A DNA stretch of 64,000 nucleotides from Tieghemostelium lacteum (GCA_001606155.1 LODT01000013.1:806001-870000); one strand, 5' to 3'. Counted from the stretch's first letter, positions 10,913 to 21,857 are shown. Notes: generated by a model from the letters alone, not told the origin. Numbers and translations: made by a program.

Positions 10913-12402
10913 TTATACAATTCTTTTTTCAATAATACATTTGTAATCTTTGGCACCTAGGGTTAGACCAAAATCGGTAGAGGTATCAATTAGGGCTTCT
11001 AATGGTCTTTTGAATTGGAATCTTCTAAAGAGTTTAGCAGCTACAATGTATAGTTCTTGTTCAGCAAGATTAAATCCAACACAATTTCTTGATCCAAAAC
11101 CAAAAATGCAGATTTTAGAGTTATTTTCTTGAGAGTGTTCAGAAAGGAATCTAGTTGGTTTATAGAGTAAAGGTTGGTCCCAGATCTTTGGTGATCTGTG
11201 TGTACCGTAAATGTTAACAAGAACCTGTGTGTCTTTTGGTATTTTATAACCACAGAATTCAATGTCTTTACTGGTTATATGTGGGACTCCTAAAGGAGCT
11301 GTTGGATAGAGTCTTTGAATTTCTTTTAGACATGCATTAAGATAGGGAGTTTTAGATCTGTCCTTGTAGGAAATCTCTTGAGACAGAGAGAAGTTTGCTG
11401 CTAGCTCACTATGGAGTTTATCTTGAATATTAGGGTTGTTTAACATTTCCATTAAGAGGAATATCAGGGAATAACTGGTGGTATCTGCACCTGCAACTAG
11501 GATATCTAGACAGGTTGGTGAAACACCACTTTGAGGAAGACCTAGTTTGTCGAATGCAACAATAAGAGTCTCCATCAAATCTTTAGGATTGGATTTATCA
11601 AATGTTGATTCCTTATCTTTAAGAACGGATTGAATGTAGTTAAAGAGATTGTTGTAGGAATCAAAATACTTTTTAGGAGAGTTCTTAAAGAATGGGTAGA
11701 GAATAGGAATGTAATCTTGAGGGAATGCCTGACCAACTGTTATAAAGTAATCATGAATATTCTTAATGATATCAACTGACAGACTGTTACTATCATAGGG
11801 ATAGTGTAATGAAAAAGTAAATCTCAATACATTGTTTAGAGAGTACATTTTCAAAAATGTGTGAGGTTGTTCACATTGTCCTGAAATATCTTTAAAATAC
11901 TGGCACAACAAATCAGACTCCTCTTGAATTTGTGTTTCAAATTGCTTCAGTTTAGAAGCAGTCAAATCACCAGCAACCAAACCTCTAACGGTTTTCCAAT
12001 ACTCTCCATTACTACTAGCCAAATTCATTTCATTACTAGTAGCTTTTCTACTTTTTCTCACAAATCTTGGGTTAAATACATCACCATGTTGCATAAATGC
12101 TTGCTTGATGATTTCAGGTTCACTTAGAATGACAGTATCTATTGCACCAAATCTCAATGAAAACACATTACCATACTTTAGGTACAATTTCAACATTGTT
12201 TCATGAGGCTTTTTACCCAATTGTAATAGGTTTCCAAATACTGGAATACCTCTAGGTCCAGGTATGTCTAATTTCTAAATAAAAATATATATATTAGAAA
12301 ATGATAAACTAACACTTAAAAAGGTACACCTACACTTCTAGACTTTATTATTAAAATAAATAAAAATACAATAATACTAATAAATAGTAATGTAAAATCC
12401 AT
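10913..12402 (-). CDS. Cytochrome P450
   Basis: Two exons, 12402-12334 and 12274-10913, joined by a GTAGGT...TTTAG intron in phase 0, give 476 residues. Exon 1 is the membrane anchor (MDFTLLFISIIVFLFILIIK). Exon 2 opens with the proline-rich hinge (IPGPRGIPVFGN). Further hallmarks are the I-helix AGADTTSYS, the K-helix KEIQR, and the heme loop FGFGSRNCVG with the thiolate Cys near 421. It is an ER-bound monooxygenase that takes electrons from NADPH-P450 reductase, which is encoded at 60.9-62.9 kb here. Dictyostelids have many P450 families; I cannot name the family or substrate. Confidence 0.95.
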
Positions 12403-12729
12403 TGTTGTTGATACCTCCACAAGTGAAATAAAAAAATTTTTTAGAAACACCAATGGTGTGAATGTTTAGATCAGATATTTTTTAAATTAGTTGAAATTAA
12501 TTTTACATTTTTTTAAAAATAGAAGTTTAAAAATATTTTTCATTAATTATAATAAATAATAGCATATTTATTCATATAAATTTAATAGAACATACATTTA
12601 CATTTTTTTTTTATAACTCCTTCAGAATTTATAAATTTTTTTTCAAAATAAAATAGAGAATTAAGAGAATAGTACAACAAATGTTAACTGTTTTTTTTTT
12701 GAATTACAATGCAATCTATCTTAAAATAG

Positions 12730-12912
12730 GATATTCAGTTGAAAGTAGTGACTAAATTAAAGAAATTGCTAGTGATTCTGGAAAAAAATGAATTGGGCAA
12801 TTCAAATATTATGAAATTAAAAAAGGAAACATTGATGTCATTATATCAAAATTGTACAAGTTTTCAACTAAATACAGATAAATATTGTTACATCTCTACT
12901 AATAATTATTAA
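12730..12912 (+). other. Coding-like fragment, 61 codons
   Basis: Directly after a possible AAAATAG acceptor, one plus-strand frame stays open to a stop with ordinary composition (for example VVTKLKKLLVILEKNELGNS and MSLYQNCTSFQLNTDKYCY). No upstream exon or family was recognised. It may be a missed exon, a relic or chance. The rest of 12403-13148 is AT-rich spacer. Confidence 0.25.
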
Positions 12913-13148
12913 TTTCAACCCCCATTTACCATTTTTTATTTTAAAAGTGTCAGGTGTGAGTGGGTGTTATGAACCCACAATTGTGTATCTAGATGTGTAC
13001 AAGACAAAGTAATAATGATATACAATTAAGAATTTAGAGTATAAAAGAAAATAAATTTATGTACAGTTAATTCACAATTTAAATAATTATAAAAGTATAA
13101 TATTATAAATAGAATTCTAAACTTTTAAAAGTATTTTAAATAATCAAA

Positions 13149-13979
13149 ATGAAAAATCATATTGTTGCTTTGGTTCTGTTGGTTCTCTTGTCCGTATCTG
13201 GTGTATATACTCAGAATTGTGATGCCTTATTATCACAACTTAGAGTACAAGGAAAATGTATTCAAGCATCCATTGCAGGAACCCATACACAATCGCTGGC
13301 TCAAGAAGGGTTTAAAGGTAATTTAAGATTTACTGGATCTCAATTCCAGAGTTCTGAACCATTTAACCAATTGCAAACCTATGAAACTACCTGTCTAAAT
13401 GGTCTAATTCAACCATTTTATGTACATGATGCATTCCATCCAAATGTTAGCATTAGTAACAGTGGTGTTATTACCATTGGTACTTCTCAACCAGTTCAAT
13501 TGGCTTGTCAAGGTGATCTTGCTACCTTCAGATCAGGTGGTTTCCACTACACTGTTGTTCTAAAGGTTGTAGGTGACACATGTCCAAAATTAAACTATGG
13601 TGAAGCATGTACACAACCAACTGTAACACCAACCAGTACACCAACCAGTACACCAACCAGTACACCAACCAGTACACCAAGTAACTTCAAGTACCGTTAT
13701 GACGTATTTATTGATAATTCTTGGGTAACTGAAAACATTAAATACTATCAATACAGAGTTGCTTTGATTAATCAAGATTCCTATGCTATAAAAGCCATTG
13801 AAGTAACATCATCTGATTGGAAACCAACTGAATTTTGGAATATTGAGAAATTGTCAAATGGAAATTATGGTTTCCCATCATTTGTCTCAACCTTAGGACC
13901 ACAAGGAGTGTGGACATTTGGTTTTGTTTCATCAGCTGTTAATCCAACATTTTCTGTAGTTTCAGTTACTAAAGCCTAA
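13149..13979 (+). CDS. Secreted cellulose-binding-type protein (CBM49-like C-terminal domain)
   Basis: One exon encodes 276 residues. A signal peptide (MKNHIVALVLLVLLSVSGVYT) precedes a cysteine-bearing domain of about 140 residues. A Thr/Pro/Ser linker follows, made of four TSTP repeats, then a C-terminal domain near 180-276 (YDVFIDNSWVTENIKYYQY ... WTFGFV) that fits CBM49. That module in dictyostelid sheath, stalk and spore-coat proteins binds cellulose. The N-terminal domain has six cysteines and was not assigned. The likely role is in the slime sheath or spore/stalk extracellular matrix; expression timing cannot be read from the sequence. Confidence 0.85.
   Translation: MKNHIVALVLLVLLSVSGVYTQNCDALLSQLRVQGKCIQASIAGTHTQSLAQEGFKGNLRFTGSQFQSSEPFNQLQTYETTCLNGLIQPFYVHDAFHPNVSISNSGVITIGTSQPVQLACQGDLATFRSGGFHYTVVLKVVGDTCPKLNYGEACTQPTVTPTSTPTSTPTSTPTSTPSNFKYRYDVFIDNSWVTENIKYYQYRVALINQDSYAIKAIEVTSSDWKPTEFWNIEKLSNGNYGFPSFVSTLGPQGVWTFGFVSSAVNPTFSVVSVTKA
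13626..13680 (+). repeat. 12-base tandem repeat encoding the TSTP linker
   Basis: ACACCAACCAGT is repeated four times exactly and then partially, encoding the Thr-Ser-Thr-Pro linker. The lack of divergence among units points to recent expansion, and length polymorphism is likely. Confidence 0.9.
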
Positions 13980-14221
13980 TCAAAATTATCCATTGTAGTT
14001 AACTTAATTTAAAAAAAATAAATATATATTTATCTCTCTTTAAAAAATTATAATAATAATATTTAATAATTATTACTTGTGTGGGTGTTATTATTATAAA
14101 AAATCAAAATAAAAAAAATCTAAATTTAAAAAAAAAATCTCATTATATAGAGTTTAAAACAAACAAAATTATTTATTAATTATATATCAAATATTATAAC
14201 CTTGACGATAGGTTGGAAGAA

Positions 14222-14909
14222 ATGTCTTGTTGTGATAAATCAACTGATAAGAGTAATAATAATAATATAAAAGTAGATAATGAACAACATAAATTAGAGG
14301 CAAAAACCAAATTAGAAAAAGGTGTAAAGTTGATATTATTAGGTGAAAGAAGTACTGGAAAGACATGTATTACAAATAGATTAGTTAGAAATGAATTTGG
14401 CGTCACTGTACCTACTTTAGGTTGGTATTTTGAATATAGGCATTTGTCTGCAGAGATAGTATTAACTTTCATTTTGAAATGTAGGAGCATCTTTTTTAAC
14501 CAAAACAATGTTAATTGATGACACAACGGTGAAATTAGAATTGTGGGATACAGCAGGTGAAGAAAGATACAGGTCATTGATGCCGTTGTATTATAGGGAA
14601 GCAGTAGTTGCAGTTATAGTTTATGATATAACGAGTATGGCTACTTTTAATTTATCAAAAACATGGATAACAGAGTTACATAAATACTCTGATTCCAATA
14701 TAATTATAGCGCTAGTAGGTAATAAATCAGATTTACCAAATAGAGAAGTACCAAAGGAAACAGCACAACAATATATTCAAGATCACATACCATCATGTAT
14801 CTTTTATGAAACTTCAGCATTGACCAATGAGAATATAAATGAATTATTTATAACCGTTTGTCGTGTCATTATTGAAAAGTATATTCAAAAAGAATCTCAA
14901 AAATCATAA
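14222..14909 (+). CDS. Rab5-like small GTPase with no C-terminal cysteines
   Basis: Two exons, 14222-14420 and 14485-14909, joined at GTTGGT...TGTAG in phase 1, give 207 residues. The ATG at 14222 is used because the frame upstream has only a TTG. Motifs are P-loop GERSTGKT (41-48), a Rab5-like switch I (PTLGASFLTKT), WDTAGEE (87-93), NKSD (146-149) and ETSA. Two things are odd. The catalytic Gln of DTAGQE is Glu (E92), which should slow GTP hydrolysis. The tail ends QKESQKS with no prenylatable Cys, so lipid anchoring would have to come from the N-terminal MSCC. It is probably an endosomal-type Rab paralogue. Confidence 0.9.
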
Positions 14910-15004
14910 ATTCTAAATACACATTGAAACTAACCAACAGACACTACCGACACCCATCTAAAGATATGCATTTGCCCAATAAAATTTATTTAATTTTGTA
15001 AATA

Positions 15005-15190
15005 GTACTAAATACATTAAAATGAAAAGTTTTTCCGTCTGCATCATATTTTACAACAGATATGTAAATAGACACTAATCTCCCAGTATTTTTTTATACC
15101 ACCAAGGTGTAAGAATTGATTATCAAATTAAAACAAAAAGATTTTATGATTTAATATGGAAAAGGTATGTTGATTACCAGCTTTAAATTC
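15005..15190 (+). pseudogene. Lectin-like gene remnant, copy A
   Basis: This segment is clearly homologous to 20615-20765. Plus-strand pieces KVFPSASY and GVRIDYQIKTKRFYDLIWK align with KVFPSTSY and GVRIDVHQKIKTKDFINL in the second copy, and many differences fall in third codon positions, so the plus strand was once coding. The pattern resembles the end of H-type lectin/discoidin domains, which is a guess from motif shape. Both copies have lost a continuous frame. Confidence 0.4.
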
Positions 15191-15311
15191 TCTAAACAAT
15201 GACATATCATTCTTGGATCCACCCTTAGATTTGGTAATCAACATAAATGAAATTATTTTATGGCAATTAAAAAATTAATGTGAAATAAAATTTGCAAGGA
15301 AATTTCAAAAT

Positions 15312-18060
15312 CTAATTGGTGCCATTGTAATAACCATAATTTAACATTTCGAAATAGTAAGGGTAACCATCAAATTGTAATTCAAGTGAAGTTGAACAAA
15401 GTGTGGTGAGATATTGAGTATTTAGACAAATACCAAAATAATAGATACCAGAATCCACATTTGTAGGATTGAAATTTTCAATGGAATATTCAATGGGAGA
15501 TAGTTGATCTGCTACTACTATTGGTTCAATATCAGGTCCAATTGGTGATATAGACACCTGATACACCATTACTTGTTGTAATATACAAAGAATTTGTACT
15601 CTGTGTAAGTTCAACATTTTTAATAAATGGAATGTATGGTAGTCCTTTAGAAATCGCATTTACTTGTGTTGGTGTAGAAATAACTAATTGAAGATTTTGG
15701 TAGGTTAGATATCTTTCATTTCCAGCTTGATCAACTAGAGAATAAATCCCAAATTGGTAGGTACCATTAGTGTGTTGTGGAAGAACGAAATTGAGAATAT
15801 ATCTACCATTTCTCAAATTTCCACTGAAAAGGTCTTGAGTACCTAATGTAAATGGTTGAAAATAGAACCCAAGTTGATCCTGAGAACATTCCTGTTAATC
15901 TAATATAACCATTTAGAGTTTGGAATCCAGAGAGATTATCAGTGATATCATAATATATTGTAATATTATTATCATTTTGGGTACAATCATAATATTCTTG
16001 AAGGTCTATAATACCAGCATCAACAAGTCTTGGACTAGCGAAATCACAAGTATTAGTGTTAGTGGTGAAATTTAGTTGATTTGGATCCATTTCTACCAAC
16101 ATAACATAAGGGAATTGATAAAAGTTGTTTAAGGTATTGGGAATTGAGATGTATATACCCAATCTTTCATAGGTATAATCAAATTGTTTATAATCACAAA
16201 GGTTAATATCAAATGAACCACTCAATGAATATTGTTCGACTGTAAATTGGTTTTGTGAAAGTCTACTATAAATAATAAATTGAACAGTAGTATTTACAGG
16301 AATAAAGTTACTATAATTTTCAATTTCATATTGAATTGAGATGGTATTGGTTTGAGAGTTGAATGAAGTTGAGAATTGTGTGATACTTGGAACTAATCCA
16401 TTGTCTTCAGGTCCTATGATTTGGATAAAAGATGGAAATCCAGATTCTTGAAGTTGAACATTTGGTATCATTACGGATTGTCCTTGGATTGTAGCTTGAA
16501 GATAAATGAACATAATTTGACTTGGTATATTTGAAATATCGATTCGCCATGATATAGATGTAATTAGAAATCATAATCTATAGTCACACATTGACTTATT
16601 AATTGATAGGTTTTATAATTGAAAAAATTTCCATATACATATTGAAATATTTCCAATAGATTTACTATTTCACCTTTGGTTTCAATTTCTACATCAATCT
16701 GGGATGTTTCATTAGAATATACAATGTTACCCTCTATATTCAATAGGTTCATTGAAACAATCAAAGTGGGTTGTGGTTGTGGTCTTATTATTGTAAAACA
16801 AGATGCTGTCCAAAAATAAGTGGATGGTTTAGATCCCATATTAGTACTAGAAACAGTATAAGACAGAGTAAAATCACCATCTGCAAAAAAATTAGGTTAT
16901 CAAATACTGTTAGATAAGTCTGATAGACAGTCTGCCAACCATCACTACAAATGAATTGACTTTGTAATACATTATTGAAATCAACTTGACCTGATTGAAT
17001 TGGGAACTGATTATTCATATGAAATGTAAGACCAATAAGATTATCACTATAATTGGTATAGGTAGTAACAGTTATAGGAATGGTGCAAATGATGAATTTC
17101 AAAGATCAAATACATGATAATTAATATCCAATTGAATTCGTAAATCTTTAATGGCAGATCTTGGTGTTGTTTTTGGACCGGATATAGATATATTATGGGA
17201 TAAAAATTTAGTATCTATAACGAAAAGATAATAATTTTCAATAGATTGGACAGTTGAATCCAATAAGAAGTTGGTGTTGACACAAATACAGATTGGTTAC
17301 CATTAACTAGTGTATTAGTGTTATCACTATATATCATGATTCTTGATGGTATGTACAAATTAATCCATTGTAACAATGCTTCATTTAATTCAATTGTAAT
17401 ATTCATTTCAAAATAGAATGGATCCAATTGGTCAATAGAATCAACAGAGTAACTAATACTATCAGTTAAAACTATTGGCGGAATCTGAGAAGCTGTTAAA
17501 TATTAGAATATTATTAGAATATATAGAGTTTTGTTTAAATACAGGATGTACATTTACCATAAATTCATTGATTTCAAACATTTTAGTATTCTGAATGATT
17601 ATAAATGTCTCTCCAGGCCATTGACTTAGAATTTGATCATAAGAAAATTCAGTTTTTTCTCCATCGGTTGAAATGGTAACAATGCTATAGGTACATTGAA
17701 TAGCTGGTTGATTTTGAATTCCACAAGCATCTATTGTATCAATTGGTATACACATTGAAACTGTGAAATATCCTGTCAATGGATTATCAATAAGGTTATT
17801 TTGATCAAAATTAACATTATAACTACTACCACTAAATGAAATGTAACCATGAGACATTTCAATAGTTTCATTTAGATCAAATACAAGTTGAACAGTTACT
17901 GATGGAATATAAGGACCATTCCATGTAACACTATTACTTGAGAAATTTACATATTTCAATGTTACCCATTTTGAGACACACTACCTCCCTCTACAACGTT
18001 TCTAGCGTTATTAAGTAGTATTACAACTACAATAGTAATTAGAAATACCAATAGTTTCAT
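15312..18060 (-). pseudogene. Frame-broken ComC-like secreted/adhesion gene
   Basis: The minus strand carries a signal peptide (MKLLVFLITIVVVILLNNA, starting at 18060) followed by about 880 codons of beta-sandwich-like, Asn/Ser/Tyr-rich sequence. There is one good intron near 17560-17485 (GTAAAT...CTCAG, phase 0). The frame changes at least six times, near 17970, 17280, 17105, 16895, 16575, 15870 and 15555, one of them in a T7 run. The stretch YYDITDNLSGFQTLNGYIRL followed by NGTYQFGIYSLVDQAGNER is the repeat style of dictyostelid ComC/EGF-family ectodomains. It is either a recently dead gene or affected by assembly errors; so many shifts outside homopolymers favour decay. The second copy just upstream is also broken. 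Confidence 0.75.
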
Positions 18061-18288
18061 TTTCTTTACAAAAAAAAGTTAAATTTTTTTTTTGATGTTA
18101 ATTTTTAAATTATCTAGAAAACTTAAAATATCTATATCAAAAAATATAAAAGTTCTTTGGAGAATTCCAAATTCATTTCATTGAATAAATGGAAAATGAG
18201 ATTTTTCGACCTGATCACAACATTTAATTTACAAAAGGTTGAATCAAATCTGTTTTAACCCTTAAAAAAGGAGATAAGTTATTTATTA

Positions 18289-18985
18289 TTAATTATAGAG
18301 AGTATTAAAAATTGTAAAAGTATTTGGAAATTGTAATGAAGATAATTCTAATGCAGAATAACAGTTGGTTGTAAGTGAATTACTGATGAGACACCAAAGT
18401 AATATAATAAATGTGTTACCATTGGTATTGGATACTAGTTGTAGTGAGGTTAGTTGTGGTAATGGATTAGAATAATCAGAATATACATTGACTTGAGATG
18501 ATGAGCCTAGAATGAGAATATTCTGGTATGTCAACCATTGGTATTTCCAACTTGATCAGTAATGGATTGGATACCGAATTGGTAGGTACCATTAATGTAC
18601 TGTGGTAAAGTGATTTTGAAATAGTATCTACCATTTCTAATGTTACCACTAACAAGGTTTGGTGAGGTAAAGGAAAGGGGTTGGAAATAGAAACCATTTT
18701 CACCAGTGTCTTGGCCAATTAATCTTATATAACCTTCAAGTGAACTAAATCCAGAGATATCACCAGTGATATCATAGTAGACTGTAATATCAATACTTTG
18801 ATCTGATGTATCATATATGATTTAGAATACTAATATCTACTAATCTAGGAGCTGATAAATCACAAACTGCATTATTACTTAGGAAATTCTGTTGATTTGG
18901 ATCCATTTGAGTTAAGTATTGGTATGGGAATTGATAGAATATTCCATCTATAGTACTGAACATGACCAAAAGCTGAGTTTGCCTC
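18289..18985 (-). pseudogene. Truncated second copy of the ComC-like gene
   Basis: This minus-strand piece aligns with the C-terminal quarter of the neighbouring broken gene: FYQFPYQYLTQMDPNQQNF against FYQFPYVMLVEMDPNQLNF, NGFYFQPLSFTSPN against GFYFQPFTLGTQD, and NGTYQFGIQSITDQVGN. It lacks the whole N-terminal part, loses similarity abruptly near 18960 and contains at least two frame changes near 18810 and 18535. It is a partial tandem duplicate that has decayed. Confidence 0.75.
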
Positions 18986-19034
18986 TAATTTCAAAAGCCA
19001 GTTTAGTTTATTCGAGATGGTAGTTAGATATCAT

Positions 19035-19463
19035 TTAAATGGTCATAAAGTTGGTTGGGATAAGTCCCGCAGATACCCATTCCGTTGCGTTATGTATATT
19101 CAATAGTGAGTGGATATACTCTGATTTGATCTTGGAGTGAGTTATTGAATGTGTTAACTTCTTTAATAATTCTATTAAAAAGTTGACATGATAGATAACT
19201 AGGTTTTTAAAGTCTGAGAGGCTATCTATATCACTTAAATGTAATTTCTGTGATGGTTTAAAGAATAGTTTTAAAGTGGTTACATTTACTAGATTTAATA
19301 ACTGTAATGATTGAATTGAGAATATGGTCTCATATTGTGTACTTGATTGAAATACTTGTAACTCCTGAACAGATTCTAAAGAGTATTGAGATGGCTTATC
19401 CTCTAATCTCTGGAAAGTTAAATTGATCAATTTTGTTAAATCATGAAACAAAAATATAAACAT
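19035..19463 (-). CDS. Hypothetical protein, possibly a gene fragment
   Basis: An intact 142-codon frame begins at an ATG just after a possible TTTGCAG acceptor. The sequence has irregular leucine-rich, LRR-like stretches (LLNLVNVTTLKLFFKPSQKL, DSLSDFKNLVIYHVNFLIEL). No domain could be named. It sits among pseudogenes, so it may be the surviving exon of a dead gene. On the plus strand just beyond it, 19495-19590 shows a remnant (FWRVWRNKITRHVQKKEFYN) of the helical lead seen in dictyostelid FNIP/ankyrin families. Confidence 0.35.
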   Translation of the reverse strand: MFIFLFHDLTKLINLTFQRLEDKPSQYSLESVQELQVFQSSTQYETIFSIQSLQLLNLVNVTTLKLFFKPSQKLHLSDIDSLSDFKNLVIYHVNFLIELLKKLTHSITHSKIKSEYIHSLLNIHNATEWVSAGLIPTNFMTI

Positions 19464-19637
19464 TGTACTGCAAATAAATATAAATAGTCATATTTTTCTA
19501 CAGATATACAACTAATAGAAATAATTGAACAGTTATTCTGGAGAGTGTGGAGGAATAAAATTACAAGACATGTGCAAAAGAAAGAATTTTATAATCTCTA
19601 CTAATTTATCTCATCAAAAATAAATTTTAATAATGTG

Positions 19638-19755
19638 CCTTATCTATGATATTAAAGAGCTCATCAATTGAGTCTTGAGATAGACCGTTATATTATATGA
19701 GAAATGTGTTTGTAATCAAATTTAATTGTTGAGCTCTTTAATATCATAGATAAGG
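19638..19755. repeat. Near-perfect inverted repeat, 32-base arms
   Basis: Arm 1 (19638-19669) and arm 2 (19724-19755) are reverse complements except for one base, with a 54-base loop. On the minus strand arm 1 reads as coding-like (SIDELFNIIDKAHY, then stop), so the second arm looks like an inverted duplication of a gene end. A transcript would form a long hairpin. Confidence 0.85.
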
Positions 19756-19893
19756 AGTATAATTATAAATGGCACTATGTAGTGATATAGTATCGAAGAA
19801 CTATAAGCCAATATAGTAGAGTTAAATGAACACAACAAAGAACAACAAGCCAATATAGTAGTGTTGTTGAAGTGGGAATTGTTGAATTGTAGG

Positions 19894-19980
19894 TTATTGT
19901 GGTGTAGGTTGTTGTTGTGGTATAGGTTGTTGTGGTGTAGGTTGTTTTGGTACCTTATTCTTTTTCTTTTTACCTGCCAT
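19894..19980 (-). other. Short lysine- then Pro/Gln-rich open frame
   Basis: A 28-codon frame starts MAGKKKKNK and runs into PTPQQPIPQQQPTPQ. It is followed, in another frame, by further Gln-rich sequence with an almost exact repeat of the bases ACTACTATATTGGCTT. It looks like the broken 5' end of a low-complexity gene. Confidence 0.25.
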
Positions 19981-20269
19981 TTTGAAAAATATGTATTTCC
20001 CAAAAAAAATCTAAATATTATTTATTTTTATAATATTATAATATTTATTTTTATTATGTGGGATGATAATATTATCATTCCAACAACATATGTTTATGAG
20101 GTGAAAAAAAAAACCAAAATTTTACTTCAACATTTTTTTGTATGAGTTAGAATCCGTGTATTATTCTTGGAATCTTACTCATTCAATCAATTGGAGAGGA
20201 ATTTTTAAATTTTGATAAGTGAATTAGTTATATTTTATTTATAAAAATCATATATGTACACTTGTATTG

Positions 20270-20590
20270 TTTTTGTAATGTAAAGCAATGGAAAACTAAT
20301 GTCTTAATAAAGAAATAGTTCGTCCTTTACAAGAAACTATGGCTAGAACATTTCAATGTATTTCTTTACCTAATTGATCTGGAGATACACCATTGATGCT
20401 TTGGGTATTTAACATTATATTTTTCCAATTGCTTGGAGAATCTGAGATTTTAATATGCTTTAGATCACCTCAGATATGGTATGTATACAATATCCATTTA
20501 GAAATAATTAGCAATCTATTAAATATGTTAACTAATTACAACCATTGGCTTGATAAACCTGTAAAATATTTTGGAAAGAAATGTTTATAA
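20270..20590 (+). pseudogene. Remnant of an unidentified gene
   Basis: One plus-strand frame reads as protein for about 100 codons (EIVRPLQETMARTFQCISLP, later NMLTNYNHWLDKPVKYFGKK) with two internal stops. The final 64 codons before the stop at 20590 are uninterrupted. No family was recognised. It lies directly before the second lectin-like remnant. Confidence 0.35.
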
Positions 20591-20614
20591 TTATAGTAAA
20601 CTTTTATTAATAAG

Positions 20615-20765
20615 GAACCATGTATTATTAATGAAAAGTTTTTCCATCAACATCATATATTTAAATAGAAACTAATCACCCCATTTTTGTTTTATATCAC
20701 TAAAGGAGTTAGAATAGATGTTCATCAAAAAATTAAAACAAAGGATTTTATTAATTTAAATAAAC
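20615..20765 (+). pseudogene. Lectin-like gene remnant, copy A'
   Basis: This is the diverged second copy of the fragment at 15005-15190; see that entry for the aligned pieces. It carries an extra codon (VHQK against YQ). The 370 bases that follow, to 21134, contain no further frame or repeat that I can support. Confidence 0.4.
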
Positions 20766-21134
20766 TGTAGCAATATCTAATTAGTTATTTTTTGTCTCAA
20801 GGTGACAAGAGTGTGTAAGACTCTAAGTTATATTTAGGATAGTATTATATGATATCTTTAGATTAGTTCTATATTGTTATCTTGAACTATATGTCATAGG
20901 TAAAACAGAAATAGTATAGGATTAGGTGGTAAAAGACATTTATTTCCATTAACTATTTTTCATAGGTAAAGGAAAGTGCCTAATGAAAAAGATGAAGAGA
21001 ATACAATTCAAAAAAAAAAATAAGTTTCTCAACTCAAATATGTTTCTCGTTTTAAAAAAATTACAAAACCATGAATTTTGTATTTAATTTTAATTAATTA
21101 ATATTAATTTTTATTTTAATTAATATTAATATTT

Positions 21135-21857
21135 ATGTGCTGTGGAGATTGTACTTGCGGAAATCATCCAAAAGGTAATATATAATAAATCTACATTAAA
21201 ATATAAAAAAATATTAATATAGATTTCTCATGAATAGATTTATTGGTTTTTGGGGATAATCAACTATTAAGTGATCCAAAAATCAAACTAACAATATTTG
21301 GTGATCAAAAAGTTGGAAAAACAGCATTTTTGAAAAAAATTACTAAAGATATATTCAATGAAAATGCTATTAATGTATCTGATTTTGTAGAATTTGCAAA
21401 TATTAGTTACCCTAGAACAAATGATAAATCAATTCAGCTTCAGATATGGGATATTTCTTTGAAATATAAAAATATAGTACCAGTTTATTTAAGAAACACC
21501 AATATGCTGTGTCTATTATATGATATAACATCATCTTCGTCATTTGAAAATCTGTGTATACAATTTCTCCCACTACTTGGTGCCATGATAAATTTTGAAG
21601 ATTTACAATTAATATTTATTGGTACTAAAATTGATCATTCAGATAAAAGAGAGGTTTCAGTAGAGGAAGTTGAAAGTTTTATTTCAAAGAATTACAGTGG
21701 TGCATTACATTTTGAAATTTCAAATAAAAATGGTGAAGGTATAGAAAAACTAAAAGAAAAAATTGAATACATTGCAAGAGAAAAATATGAAGCATTGTAT
21801 AAAGAAATTGATATTAAAAGAGCAGAGAGATTTTTAACTAAAGGAATAAGCCACTAA
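21135..21857 (+). CDS. Divergent Ras-superfamily GTPase with a cysteine-rich head
   Basis: Two exons, 21135-21174 and 21238-21857, joined in phase 1 (GTAATA...GAATAG), give 219 residues. Exon 1 encodes MCCGDCTCGNHPK: four cysteines and a histidine in 13 residues. The G domain has a P-loop GDQKVGKT (35-42). Switch II is QIWDIS with no DTAGQ, the G4 motif is GTKID instead of NKxD, and G5 is weak (EISNK). The C-terminus (RFLTKGISH) has no CAAX or CC. It can probably bind nucleotide but not hydrolyse it normally. The head could be palmitoylated or bind metal. Rab/Arf subfamily placement is not possible by eye. Confidence 0.85.

Noticed and set aside
20370-20480. Minus-strand reading of the 20.3-20.6 kb remnant (KISDSPSNWKNIMLN)
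   Set aside because: The plus strand stays open much longer with fewer stops, so the minus reading is probably a shadow.
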